Virus record (IMG/VR): IMGVR_UViG_3300030339_000012
Location: 1-64,000 of that record
Strand: one strand, 5' to 3'
Length of the DNA: 64,000 bases
Source: a virus
Below the pieces are notes generated by a model. It did not search any database, was not told the origin of the DNA, and worked only from the letters and a program-made list of their open reading frames with translations. Below are positions 26,992 to 36,059 of the stretch, piece by piece. How positions within the stretch are numbered: the first letter of the stretch is position 1; every line of letters begins with the position of its first letter. The position numbers and the translations under genes are program-made.

Positions 26992-27765
26992 ATGGCTATA
27001 ATAACACCTAATTCTCTTATTAATACAACAGAGAGAACAATAAAAAATTGGAATTGCTCATTTATTGCGGTTGAAGGTCCAAATATAATTAATAAATTAA
27101 GTTTAGAGGATTTAGCTATTCCATATGAATCACAATACAGATCAAGAATAGTTTTGAAAGCAGGAGAATCCAATAAATTACTTTATGGATTTGTTGGTAA
27201 AGCGGTTACATTTTTAATGATAAAAGTAACTTATGATAGTTTAAAAGATCCATATTATATATATGAGCAAATAAAATATAATATAAATTATTACTTCGAA
27301 AATGACCCAATTTTAAGACCATTGAATAGATTATTGATAATGACAGGATCTTCTGAAGAAAGAATTCCACAAATTTATGTGACTAATCCACTTGATTATG
27401 ATGTTGTTTTAGATATATTACATGCTACGGTCGATTCAGAATTTGATGATGAAACAGATGTACCATCTGATTACCAAATACATTATGGAGTAAAAAACAT
27501 ATCAAGCACATACACTGGTACAACAACAGATGAATATATCAGATGTTCTGGTACAACAGATAATTCCTCAACATATTCTTTATATTTACCAATATCAACA
27601 GGTTCTGGTAATGTATTAACAATTAAAAACATATCAGAAGGAGTTATAACTATCATTCCTGAAAGCATTCAAACAATAGATTATTCAACATCATATGAAT
27701 ATATTCATCAATATGAGGTTTTAAGATTAATTGATGCCAGTGTTGGAAACTGGGATAAAATTTAA
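26992..27765 (+). CDS. virion-associated protein, paralog A
   Basis: The protein has 257 residues. Its first 155 residues are shared in plan with the next gene: MAxITxNSL, RxIKNW, GPxxxxxLSLxDxxIxYES, FLxIKVxY, DPYY, YNINYY and a DYDVxLDxxxA block. This marks a tandem duplication. The C-terminal quarter (TYSLYLPISTGSGNVLTIKN) resembles a short beta domain seen in fibre tips. A structural role is inferred from the neighbourhood. Confidence 0.65.
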   Translation: MAIITPNSLINTTERTIKNWNCSFIAVEGPNIINKLSLEDLAIPYESQYRSRIVLKAGESNKLLYGFVGKAVTFLMIKVTYDSLKDPYYIYEQIKYNINYYFENDPILRPLNRLLIMTGSSEERIPQIYVTNPLDYDVVLDILHATVDSEFDDETDVPSDYQIHYGVKNISSTYTGTTTDEYIRCSGTTDNSSTYSLYLPISTGSGNVLTIKNISEGVITIIPESIQTIDYSTSYEYIHQYEVLRLIDASVGNWDKI

Positions 27766-27775
27766 TATAAATATA

Positions 27776-28645
27776 GTGGCTAAAATAACTAGTAATTCAC
27801 TTAGTAGTAAAATAAAAAGAGAAATAAAAAATTGGGATAGAGATTTTAGAACATCTGATGGGCCTCAAACTTCAACATTATTAAGTCTTAGTGATATTGA
27901 AATATCATATGAATCATGCTACAATGCAAGATTAATACTACCTGCTTACACTGAAAATTTTTTACTAGATTATGGAACATCAGGAGAATCTACTTTTTTA
28001 TTAATAAAAGTTATTTATAATGGAAATTATAGTAGTACTAATGAGAGTTCTTATGATCCTTACTATTACTTTGATGAAAGTACATATAATATAAATTATT
28101 ATTATGATTCTGATTCAGGTACAACATTTCCAATAGGTAGATTACTACTTTTAAATGGCTCTCTTACAAATAAAATAGGAAAAATTTATTTGAATAATCC
28201 TTCTGATTACGATGTGGCATTAGATGTTATGCAAGCAAATATTGATTATCCTCCTGCTATTCCTCCAAGTAGTGCTATAACAATATCAAATTTATATTTT
28301 AATGACATTATTACCAATCAAGTAAATTGTGAATCTATTAGCGGAATTACAACAGGATCAACAGAATTTATTATTAGTGAATATAAACCATCAGGAACAG
28401 GTTATACAATATTTAAATATTATATTCCATATAATACTATTACATCATTGAGTTTAGATACAACACTAAATTATATATATTTAGGTACTACATCAACTTA
28501 TTATACTATTAAATTTTTAACAAATTTTGATAGTCAACAATCATATAATAGAATAATATTTTCATATTCTTCATATACATCAGATGTTTGTAGATATTTA
28601 ACTAGTGATGTAGCATATGATAATGGAATTATCACTAATTGTTAA
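27776..28645 (+). CDS. virion-associated protein, paralog B
   Basis: I start at GTG 27776, which gives MAKITSNSL aligned with MAIITPNSL of paralog A and a 10-base gap after its stop. An in-frame ATG 45 bases upstream would lie inside paralog A. The protein has 289 residues. The N-terminal domain is shared with paralog A, while the C-terminal domain is unrelated to it, which suggests a conserved virion-attachment module carrying variable distal domains. Confidence 0.65.
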   Translation: MAKITSNSLSSKIKREIKNWDRDFRTSDGPQTSTLLSLSDIEISYESCYNARLILPAYTENFLLDYGTSGESTFLLIKVIYNGNYSSTNESSYDPYYYFDESTYNINYYYDSDSGTTFPIGRLLLLNGSLTNKIGKIYLNNPSDYDVALDVMQANIDYPPAIPPSSAITISNLYFNDIITNQVNCESISGITTGSTEFIISEYKPSGTGYTIFKYYIPYNTITSLSLDTTLNYIYLGTTSTYYTIKFLTNFDSQQSYNRIIFSYSSYTSDVCRYLTSDVAYDNGIITNC

Positions 28646-28663
28646 AATTAAAATATTAAATTA

Positions 28664-29917
28664 ATGAATATTATATATAACCCACATATATTATATAGCG
28701 TAACTGACACTACTACTGACTATTATAAAGTAAGTTCAGGTATAAGTTCAGGTATTAATATTTATAGCGGATTTACTCTAAATATTGGTGATTTTGATAG
28801 AAATATAATCAATAGGGTAGATATTATTAGTAATGTTATAAATTATATATCAGATGATGAAAATGAAAATGAAAATATAAATAGATTTCAATTAAATACC
28901 TTAATTGTTGATACTAATCAAATATATGAAAATATAACTAAAACAGGTAATTATTGTATTAAATTTTCATATGATGATAATGATGAAGATGATGATATAG
29001 CAGATTATCTTATTATGAATATAATTGATTTGAAAATAAATACAACAACAACTACAACATTTAGAATAATATCGACAACTACAACAACAAATATTAAAGA
29101 ATCAGAAGGACCAATTATTTATTATAAATATCCTATTAGCGGAACAACTTGGACTGGCGGAGGAACAATAGTACCTCACGATGCAAGGTTGCATTTATCT
29201 CATGACGGAATAACTGGATGGACATCAGATAGTTTAAAATATTTATTTATTGATAGAATAATAGATTGCTTTAATTTGAATATATCATTAGATAATATTA
29301 TTTTCTATTTATATGTAATTGATAAAAATATTATATTACCTGAAATAATTGAATATGGAATTTATAATATTTATATTTCAGTTTCAGATTATGTCGGCAA
29401 TACTACATCAAGTTATATTTATAATATTATTGTTAATGATAGTGTTCCTGAAATTGTATTTATACCTAATGTTTTAACAACAGAAATAACAGGTAACACA
29501 AGTGATTTTTCAAATGCATCTGGAATAACTGGTGAAATTTATATTGAGAGTGGATTTACTCTTACTCTTAATCAATTTGATAAAAATATTATTCATACAA
29601 TTGATATTATTAATAATCTTATACTTTACATAGATGATGCTACTGATCCTAATATCAATAAATATTATTCAAATGTTTTAATTGTAGGAGAAAAATTTTC
29701 AGATTATGAAAATATAATATATCCTAATATTCAAAATCCTGGATATTATTGCATAAAAATATCAATAACAAACAATATAGGAAATGAAGGAATTTATTAT
29801 TTTATTTTAAAGGTAACATATAATATTAGTATTTTTTCTCAAGGATATTGGCAAGATGGTAAAGTTTGGATAGATTCTTCTATATGGATAGATAATCCTA
29901 TTATATCTAAAGTATAA
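28664..29917 (+). CDS. probable fibre protein with Ig-like/DUF5011-type repeats
   Basis: The protein has 417 residues. Two copies of a similar unit are visible: SGxNIYSGFTLNIGDFDRNIINRVDII near residue 30 and ESGFTLTLNQFDKNIIHTIDII near 300, each followed by a D/N-rich loop and a GxYCIKxS strand. Thr-rich linkers (NTTTTTTFRI) separate domains. The end IFSQGYWQDGKVWIDSSIWI may be a capping element. It is likely part of a tail fibre or virion surface. Confidence 0.58.
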   Translation: MNIIYNPHILYSVTDTTTDYYKVSSGISSGINIYSGFTLNIGDFDRNIINRVDIISNVINYISDDENENENINRFQLNTLIVDTNQIYENITKTGNYCIKFSYDDNDEDDDIADYLIMNIIDLKINTTTTTTFRIISTTTTTNIKESEGPIIYYKYPISGTTWTGGGTIVPHDARLHLSHDGITGWTSDSLKYLFIDRIIDCFNLNISLDNIIFYLYVIDKNIILPEIIEYGIYNIYISVSDYVGNTTSSYIYNIIVNDSVPEIVFIPNVLTTEITGNTSDFSNASGITGEIYIESGFTLTLNQFDKNIIHTIDIINNLILYIDDATDPNINKYYSNVLIVGEKFSDYENIIYPNIQNPGYYCIKISITNNIGNEGIYYFILKVTYNISIFSQGYWQDGKVWIDSSIWIDNPIISKV

Positions 29918-29924
29918 AGATTAA

Positions 29925-29941
29925 TTTAAATATATACATAA
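29925..29941 (+). promoter_or_regulatory. candidate late-type promoter box
   Basis: TTTAAATATATACATAA lies 21 to 37 bases before the start of the collagen-like fibre gene. It matches the boxes at 49161 and 60843, which also have TATATACA. Confidence 0.4.
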
Positions 29942-29961
29942 ATAAATAAATAAATTATAAT

Positions 29962-31968
29962 ATGAGTGAATGGATATTGGAATATGAAAATGGTGGAAAC
30001 ATAAGAAAAAAACTAAATGACTTAAAATATACAGTTGATTCAATTGTTGAATCTGGAAGAACATCTACATCAGGAACAGATGGTACAACAGGTATCTCAG
30101 GAACAGATGGAACATCAGGAACATCAGGTAGTTCTGGAACATCAGGAACATCAGGTAGCTCAGGAACATCAGGTTCATCAGGTAGCTCAGGAACATCAGG
30201 AAGCTCTGGCTCATCAGGAACATCAGGTTCATCAGGAAGCTCTGGCTCATCAGGAACTTCAGGTACAGATGGAACATCAGGAAGCTCAGGAACATCAGGA
30301 AGCTCTGGTTCATCAGGTAGCTCAGGATCGTCAGGTACAGATGGAACATCAGGTTCATCAGGTAGCTCAGGATCGTCAGGTACAGATGGAACATCAGGTA
30401 GCTCAGGTTCATCAGGTAGCTCAGGAACATCAGGCACAGATGGTACATCAGGTACATCAGGAAGCTCTGGCTCATCAGGTAGTTCTGGTAGTTCAGGAAC
30501 ATCAGGCACAGATGGTACATCAGGCACAGGCTTTGATACAGTAACTAATTACTCAAATAATAGAATATTAAAATCTGATGGTACTACAAACGGCGCATAT
30601 GCTGATAGTGGATTAACATATAATGGATTAACATTAGAAGTAAATGGAGGAATTAATTCAACTGAAAATATAATATCAAAAGGAAGCATAATTTCTGCTA
30701 TTGTATCAGTAACAGGAGGTACATCAAATCAATTTTTAAAAGCAGATGGTTCTATTGATTCAACATCATATTCTAATACTAATCATAATCATTATCAATT
30801 ATATCAACCTAATGGATTAAATCCTTTTGTATATACTGATAACGGAGGATCATTTCATATTGATGGAAATATTATACAGTCAGGAACAACTTATGAAACT
30901 CATTCTGAACAAATATTTACAACGAAAGATTATATAATATTAAGAAGTGGAGCAACAACAGGATTATCAGAAGGTGAATATACTGGATTTGAATCTGTAA
31001 AATATGATGGATTGAGTAATGGTAGATTAGTTTTTGATAATCATGGTATAGCTAGAGTAGGAGATATTGGATATGAACAACCTCTATCTACAAGAGAAGA
31101 AATTCCAACAGATAATTATTTGGCTATTTGGAACTCTGGCAAAACAAGATTTGAATCTATAAATCCAATAGATTTACCTGTTTCAACACAGACTATAAAT
31201 TTAATTAGTGATGAGACTATTAGTAGAATAAGCGGAGATACTATATTAACTAATTTAATAAGTGATGAAACATTCAATAGACTGTCTGGTGATACTTCAT
31301 TAACAAGCATAATAAGTGATGAAACATCTAATAGAATAAGCGGATATACATCATTAAATAATTTAATAAGTGATGAAACATTCAATAGAATAAGCGGATA
31401 TACATATTTAAACAATTTAATTACAGGAGAAACATTTAATAGAATTTCTGGTGAAACATCATTAACAAACTTAATAAGCGATGAGACTATTGACAGAATA
31501 AGTGGAGATACACAATTGAATAACTTAATTACAGGAATAACACAAAATATTATTAATTATATTCCTTATACTGGTTCAACTTCAAATGTTGATTTAGGTA
31601 ATAATAATATTTCAGCCAGTTTATTTATTAAATCAGGAGGAACATCATCTCAATTCTTAAAAGCTAACGGTACGGTAGATAGTAATTATTATATAAATGC
31701 AACAATAATAAATACAATATCTATATTAATTTTAAATTGGTCTAGTTCTGTAAATGCGAACGGTTTTTATTATTATACAATATCAGATACAAATGTATCA
31801 ATAACATCATGGATAGATGCAGTATTTTCAAATTTGAACTCATCTGATGTTTCAAGTTCTGGAATACAACCATCTATAACAACAGCATCAGGAAGTTTTA
31901 TAATAGAATCAACTTCTGTACCAAAAACTGATTTAACATTAACATACAAAATAATAGGAGGAATATAA
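29962..31968 (+). CDS. tail fibre with collagen-like Gly-Ser-Ser/Gly-Thr-Ser repeats
   Basis: The protein has 668 residues. A short coiled N-terminus (IRKKLNDLKYTVDSIVE) is followed by about 150 residues of GSS, GTS and GTD triplets from residue 37 on, a triple-helix-type shaft. Next come fibre domains with SxQFLKADGS motifs, a segment TTKDYIILRSGATTG common in phage fibres, six 18-residue repeats (LISDETxNRISGDTSLxN), and a final beta domain. There is no chaperone or peptidase signature. It would form a trimeric fibre. The Ser/Thr-rich shaft is a plausible target for the glycosyltransferases encoded downstream. Confidence 0.82.
   Translation: MSEWILEYENGGNIRKKLNDLKYTVDSIVESGRTSTSGTDGTTGISGTDGTSGTSGSSGTSGTSGSSGTSGSSGSSGTSGSSGSSGTSGSSGSSGSSGTSGTDGTSGSSGTSGSSGSSGSSGSSGTDGTSGSSGSSGSSGTDGTSGSSGSSGSSGTSGTDGTSGTSGSSGSSGSSGSSGTSGTDGTSGTGFDTVTNYSNNRILKSDGTTNGAYADSGLTYNGLTLEVNGGINSTENIISKGSIISAIVSVTGGTSNQFLKADGSIDSTSYSNTNHNHYQLYQPNGLNPFVYTDNGGSFHIDGNIIQSGTTYETHSEQIFTTKDYIILRSGATTGLSEGEYTGFESVKYDGLSNGRLVFDNHGIARVGDIGYEQPLSTREEIPTDNYLAIWNSGKTRFESINPIDLPVSTQTINLISDETISRISGDTILTNLISDETFNRLSGDTSLTSIISDETSNRISGYTSLNNLISDETFNRISGYTYLNNLITGETFNRISGETSLTNLISDETIDRISGDTQLNNLITGITQNIINYIPYTGSTSNVDLGNNNISASLFIKSGGTSSQFLKANGTVDSNYYINATIINTISILILNWSSSVNANGFYYYTISDTNVSITSWIDAVFSNLNSSDVSSSGIQPSITTASGSFIIESTSVPKTDLTLTYKIIGGI
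30070..30534 (+). repeat. short tandem coding repeats (GSS/GTS/GTD triplets)
   Basis: Nine-base units based on TCAGGA/T, AGCTCA and ACATCA repeat imperfectly through this stretch. Synonymous differences between units show selection at the protein level, but long identical blocks remain (for example the units ending ACAGATGGAACATCAGG). The array can expand or contract by slippage, changing shaft length. Confidence 0.85.
31201..31524 (+). repeat. six tandem 54-base repeats encoding LISDET...RISGDTSLxN
   Basis: Six consecutive 18-residue units with period 54 bases, starting at Leu codon 31201. Leu/Ile and Ile at fixed spacing suggest a coiled or beta-helical stalk. The next, partial unit begins at 31525 (LITGITQNI) and breaks the pattern. 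Confidence 0.8.
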
Positions 31969-31969
31969 T

Positions 31970-34093
31970 ATGTCAGGAATAATAAGATTACCAAGTCAAA
32001 CATCAATATCATCATCACCAGTAATAACACCGATAATACCATGGACCCCACAACCAGATTGGATAGATATTTCAGATACTAGTATAAATGAGATTAAATT
32101 GCTTGTAGCTGATGATTGTATCGCATATTGTTTTAACGTTATAACATCAACTGGGTCAGTATATACTATTGATTGGGGTGATGGAATCGTAACAACTAAT
32201 AATATTAGCGGAACAAATTATCAGCATAAGTATGTAATTGGTACTGGGCAACCTTGTTCTCTCGGGTATACAACATTTGTGATTAGTATTCGTAGTGTAA
32301 TTGGGAATCTTAGTACGTTTGCCATAAAAGCTCATACACTTACTAAATCTACTCAAATACAAAAAATTTTATATGCGAATATTATGAATGCTATTTATTT
32401 AACAACTTATAATAGTATGTTTTATAGTAACTATTCTTTATTCTCTCTTCCTTTTTTGGAAAGTGTAATCTTTCCGTTAAATTCTACAGGTCTATCAATA
32501 AATTCAAGTTCTATGCTTAATAATAGTGGAGTGATATCAATAGTATTACCATTAGATTTTAATTTAATTACAGATTCAAGTTACATGTTTAATAATTGTA
32601 CTAAGTTGAAATCAATAGTTATGCCAGTATCATGGGGTGCAAATAAAAACACCAGTTATATGTTTCAAAATTGCGCAAAATTACAATCAATTACATTACC
32701 ATCTAGTTTTAATTTAGTTACAACCTGCACATATATGTTTTCACGCTGTGATATTTTAATTGACGTAAATTTTTCTTATTGGGGTAATGTTACGAATACA
32801 AGTTATATGTTTTACGTTTGCCCTTATATATCTTCAATTATATTACCATTATCTTGGGGTAAAGTAATAACAACTAGTAATATGTTTGCCTTATGCCCAA
32901 AATTAAAAAGCATAAGATTTCCGTCATCTTGGGGAAGTGTAAATACTATTACTTATATGTTCTTTGCGTGTAATTCTTTAGTGTCAGTATACCTACCTGA
33001 ATGGGGAAGTGTGACAAATGCTAGTTATTTATTTTATAACTGTGCTTCTTTACAGAATGTAAGCTTTCCAACATCTTGGGGAAACCTTAATACTATAGCA
33101 TATATGTTTTATGGATGTACATCTTTAGTGTCAATAAAATTTCCAACATCATTTACAAACGTAACTATCGCTACTTTAATGTTTTATGGATGTACCTCTT
33201 TAGTGTCAATAATTTTTCCACCATCTTTTGGAAGCCTAACAACAGTTCAAAATATGTTTCAAAGTTGTACATCTTTATCTTCAATTGCTTTCCCAGATTG
33301 GGGAAATGTTACAAACGCAAATGGTATCACTTATGGGTGTTCTTCTTTAGTTTCTGTAACATTTCCACCAACATGGGGTAACGTTACGGATGCGAGTCAA
33401 ATGTTTTACGTGTGTAATAGTTTATCATCAATAATATTGCCATCGTCTTGGGGAAAAGTTACAAATCTTAGTACTATGTTTTGGTATTGTAGTTCTTTAA
33501 CAAAAATAGAATTACCAACATCTTGGGATCTAGTTACTAGTATTTCAGTTATGTTTTCACATTCTTCTATTTCTTCATTAGTACTACCGTCTTCATGGGG
33601 TGTCGTGAGTAATATTGGGGGTTTTGCGTCTAACATGCTAAGATTACAATCAATTGTTTTGCCATTAGCATTCGGAAATATAATTGACGCTAGTAATATG
33701 TTTTCTGGCTGTCCTAATTTACCGAATAACCCTGGCTTTGAATATATAGGTAGCTTAACTTCTCAATGTAATTTCAATGGGGCATTTCTTTCTACTGAAT
33801 ATGTTAATGGTGAAATGATTTTAGATTCTAAAATTTCTTCGATTACGATTGCTGGGACTTCAGGAATTCCAAATCAAGTTACAAGCATAAGGCTAACTAA
33901 TACTGGTAGTACATTCACTGGTTCTTCTCCTCAAGTTGATGTTTCTTATTGTAATTTAGATGCGATAGCCTTAAATACATTATTTGGAGACTTACCAACA
34001 TTATCTGGTAAAGCAATAAAAATTACAGGTTGTTTAGGATTTTCTACTTGTGATAAAACTATTGCAACAAATAAAGGTTGGACCGTATCCTAA
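31970..34093 (+). CDS. BspA-type leucine-rich-repeat adhesin with PKD-like domain
   Basis: The protein has 707 residues. After a Pro/Ser-rich start there is a PKD-like segment (YTIDWGDGIVTTNN ... HKY, about 63-86). From about residue 150 to 600 there are around 18 imperfect repeats of about 23 residues, SLxSIxLPxSWGxVTxASxMFxxCxSL. This is the TpLRR/DUF285 pattern of Bacteroidota and mycoplasma surface proteins. Each unit holds a Cys and a Met-Phe. It is likely a receptor-binding protein at the fibre tip, starting one base after the fibre stop. Codon choice (GGG, ACG, TGC, CGC) differs from its neighbours, hinting at recent acquisition. Confidence 0.8.
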   Translation: MSGIIRLPSQTSISSSPVITPIIPWTPQPDWIDISDTSINEIKLLVADDCIAYCFNVITSTGSVYTIDWGDGIVTTNNISGTNYQHKYVIGTGQPCSLGYTTFVISIRSVIGNLSTFAIKAHTLTKSTQIQKILYANIMNAIYLTTYNSMFYSNYSLFSLPFLESVIFPLNSTGLSINSSSMLNNSGVISIVLPLDFNLITDSSYMFNNCTKLKSIVMPVSWGANKNTSYMFQNCAKLQSITLPSSFNLVTTCTYMFSRCDILIDVNFSYWGNVTNTSYMFYVCPYISSIILPLSWGKVITTSNMFALCPKLKSIRFPSSWGSVNTITYMFFACNSLVSVYLPEWGSVTNASYLFYNCASLQNVSFPTSWGNLNTIAYMFYGCTSLVSIKFPTSFTNVTIATLMFYGCTSLVSIIFPPSFGSLTTVQNMFQSCTSLSSIAFPDWGNVTNANGITYGCSSLVSVTFPPTWGNVTDASQMFYVCNSLSSIILPSSWGKVTNLSTMFWYCSSLTKIELPTSWDLVTSISVMFSHSSISSLVLPSSWGVVSNIGGFASNMLRLQSIVLPLAFGNIIDASNMFSGCPNLPNNPGFEYIGSLTSQCNFNGAFLSTEYVNGEMILDSKISSITIAGTSGIPNQVTSIRLTNTGSTFTGSSPQVDVSYCNLDAIALNTLFGDLPTLSGKAIKITGCLGFSTCDKTIATNKGWTVS

Positions 34094-34117
34094 TACTTAT
34101 AAATATTATAAATTTAT

Positions 34118-34149
34118 TTTGTATATGTCAATTATTATATGTATTTTTG
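34118..34149 (+). promoter_or_regulatory. host-type promoter before nadE
   Basis: TTTG at 34118-34121, then 20 bases, then TATTTTTG at 34142-34149, fits the Bacteroidota form TTG-N19/20-TAnnTTTG. The start codon is 28 bases downstream. It would allow transcription by unmodified host RNA polymerase. Confidence 0.5.
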
Positions 34150-34176
34150 TAGTCAAATTAAAAACATTTACAAATT

Positions 34177-35949
34177 ATGATTGAAAATGCAAATATTTCA
34201 GTACATCAAATCAATACTGTAACAGGAGATTTAATTGGTAATACTAGAAAAATACTACAATGTTTAAAATTAGATCATAGCTATGACTCTTATGTAGACA
34301 TATCAGTGTTTCCAGAAACTTCAATTAGTGGATATTGTTGTGGTTCTCTTTGGGATCGAGAAGATTTCATTCGTGATCAAATAACAAAATTGAAAGATAT
34401 AGAAAGATATAGAAAAGAATTGAATATGTCAGGAATTATCGTGATAGGATTTGTTTCATCTCACGGTAATAACAGAAATGGATTTCCAGTATTAAAAAAT
34501 TCAGTAGCTGTTATTGATAATAATGGTATTCGTACATATGATAAACAATTATTAGCTGATACAGATCATCACGAAGATAGAAAATATTTCACAGAAGGAA
34601 CTGAAACTAAAGTTTTTGAAGTTTATTTACCAAATGTAGGTAAAACTATAATTGGAACTCCAATATGTGAAGATGCATGGTTTATGAATCATCACAGAGA
34701 TATTCCTCAAGAAATGGTTAACATGGGAGCAGAAATTTTGATTATTCCAAATCAATCATATTTTTATTATGGAAAGCAAAAAATTAGAAAAAATCTTTTT
34801 TCTAAAATAGCTAAAAATAATATGGTTCCTGTTGTTTCTGTAAATTCAGTTGGTTGTGGTGACATCGTTAAAAATATTATAATTTATGATGGTGGATCTC
34901 TTGTTTATAATAGTTATGGAAGATTAATTAAAGAACTACCTAAATTTGAAGATGCAAATTCAAATTTCAAAATATCAGATTGTGATCCAATTATAGGAAG
35001 TGATGATAGTAAATATAAAGAAATAACTGATGCTATTCTATTTGAGCAAAAAGAATTCTTCAAATTGTCAGGAATTAAAAATGCTCAAGTTCATGTATCA
35101 GGAGGACTTGATTCATCTATTGTAGCAGCATTAGTTTATAAAGCTATGGGTAAAGAACATACCATATTTATTTCAAATCCATCATCATTGAATACTAAAT
35201 CAAGAGATTATGTGACTCAATTAGATGAAAAATTAGGAACTACTACCTATTGGCAACCAATTCAATCTACTGTCAATGAAATATTAGAAGTTGATAAAAT
35301 TCATATGAGTGATGCTCCTGAATTAAGTGATACAGGTAAAGCATCAATACATGCAGTGTTAAGAACTGTACTAGGATTAGAAGATACTCACAGATTTAAA
35401 AGTGGCATTGTTTCAACAGGTAATCATACTGAGATCGTTTTGGGTTGGGCATCCTTCCATGATATTGGTTCAATTGGTGTTCATGCTATAATTGGAGATT
35501 TAACAAAAGTTGAATTGTATGAATTATCAGATTATATTAACACTGAATTATATAAAGATGAAATTGTGCCTTTTGATTTATATAATGGAAAATTTAAACC
35601 TGCCGCAGAATTACCTGATGCAAATGAAGATCCAATTGATTATTGGGTACAAAGTGGAATATGTGCATCTTTAATTCGTGATAGAATGACAAGAGATGAT
35701 TTAATTTTGAATTATAAAAATCATTCATTGAATATTGACTATTTTCCTAAAATGGAGGAAGTTTATAAATATGATATTAAACAATGGGATGAGCAAGTTA
35801 ATTTTGCAGTTAGTAAAATGAAAATATCAGTATATAAAGCTGCTCAAAGTTCTCCAATTGTTATCATGAGTCCAAGGAGCAGAGGATTTAGTAATCGTGA
35901 AACATTAATTAATAAATATACACCAATTAATACAGTATCTTTAGATTAA
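34177..35949 (+). CDS. nadE: glutamine-dependent NAD+ synthetase
   Basis: The protein has 590 residues, full length for the two-domain form. The N-terminal nitrilase-type glutaminase shows the triad: Glu in FPETSISGY (E47), Lys in YDKQLL (about 124) and Cys in TPICEDAWF (about 165). The C-terminal ATP-pyrophosphatase domain carries SGGLDSS at about 308-314, plus STGNHTEIVLGW and a GDLTKVELYEL segment. It makes NAD from nicotinate adenine dinucleotide, ATP and glutamine. It may refill NAD during infection, when host defences or the phage's own ADP-ribosyltransferase consume it. It has its own promoter and terminator. Confidence 0.95.
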   Translation: MIENANISVHQINTVTGDLIGNTRKILQCLKLDHSYDSYVDISVFPETSISGYCCGSLWDREDFIRDQITKLKDIERYRKELNMSGIIVIGFVSSHGNNRNGFPVLKNSVAVIDNNGIRTYDKQLLADTDHHEDRKYFTEGTETKVFEVYLPNVGKTIIGTPICEDAWFMNHHRDIPQEMVNMGAEILIIPNQSYFYYGKQKIRKNLFSKIAKNNMVPVVSVNSVGCGDIVKNIIIYDGGSLVYNSYGRLIKELPKFEDANSNFKISDCDPIIGSDDSKYKEITDAILFEQKEFFKLSGIKNAQVHVSGGLDSSIVAALVYKAMGKEHTIFISNPSSLNTKSRDYVTQLDEKLGTTTYWQPIQSTVNEILEVDKIHMSDAPELSDTGKASIHAVLRTVLGLEDTHRFKSGIVSTGNHTEIVLGWASFHDIGSIGVHAIIGDLTKVELYELSDYINTELYKDEIVPFDLYNGKFKPAAELPDANEDPIDYWVQSGICASLIRDRMTRDDLILNYKNHSLNIDYFPKMEEVYKYDIKQWDEQVNFAVSKMKISVYKAAQSSPIVIMSPRSRGFSNRETLINKYTPINTVSLD

Positions 35950-35964
35950 TTTATTATTTTTAAT

Positions 35965-35997
35965 AAAAAGCATCATTGATTTTCAATGATGCTTTTT
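35965..35997 (+). terminator. hairpin terminator after nadE
   Basis: Arms 35965-35979 and 35983-35997 (core GCATCATTGA) with a three-T loop and an eight-T tail. The next gene is on the same strand, so nadE is a separate unit. Confidence 0.88.
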
Positions 35998-36059
35998 TTT
36001 GTTAAAATTATAAACTTATCATAAAAGTTAGAATAAAAAATAAAAATAAATAATTTATA

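Noticed and set aside
29955-30527. A long minus-strand open frame with PDVPELPDEPELP repeats
   Set aside because: It is the antisense shadow of the GSS/GTS coding repeats of the fibre gene. No leader or promoter fits it and the plus-strand protein is coherent over its full length.
30070-30534. A CRISPR-like array of TCAGGAACATCAGG units
   Set aside because: Units are contiguous, in frame and encode Gly-x-y triplets. There are no spacers of uniform length.
30035-30544. Another plus-frame with HQEHQVHQVAQ repeats, plus a second antisense frame at 30065-30520
   Set aside because: Stop-free only because the nine-base repeat lacks stops in several frames. It sits wholly inside the fibre gene.
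32156-33636. Frames on both strands inside the LRR gene
   Set aside because: The LRR repeats are in register over the whole plus-strand gene, and the other frames have no start context or neighbours.
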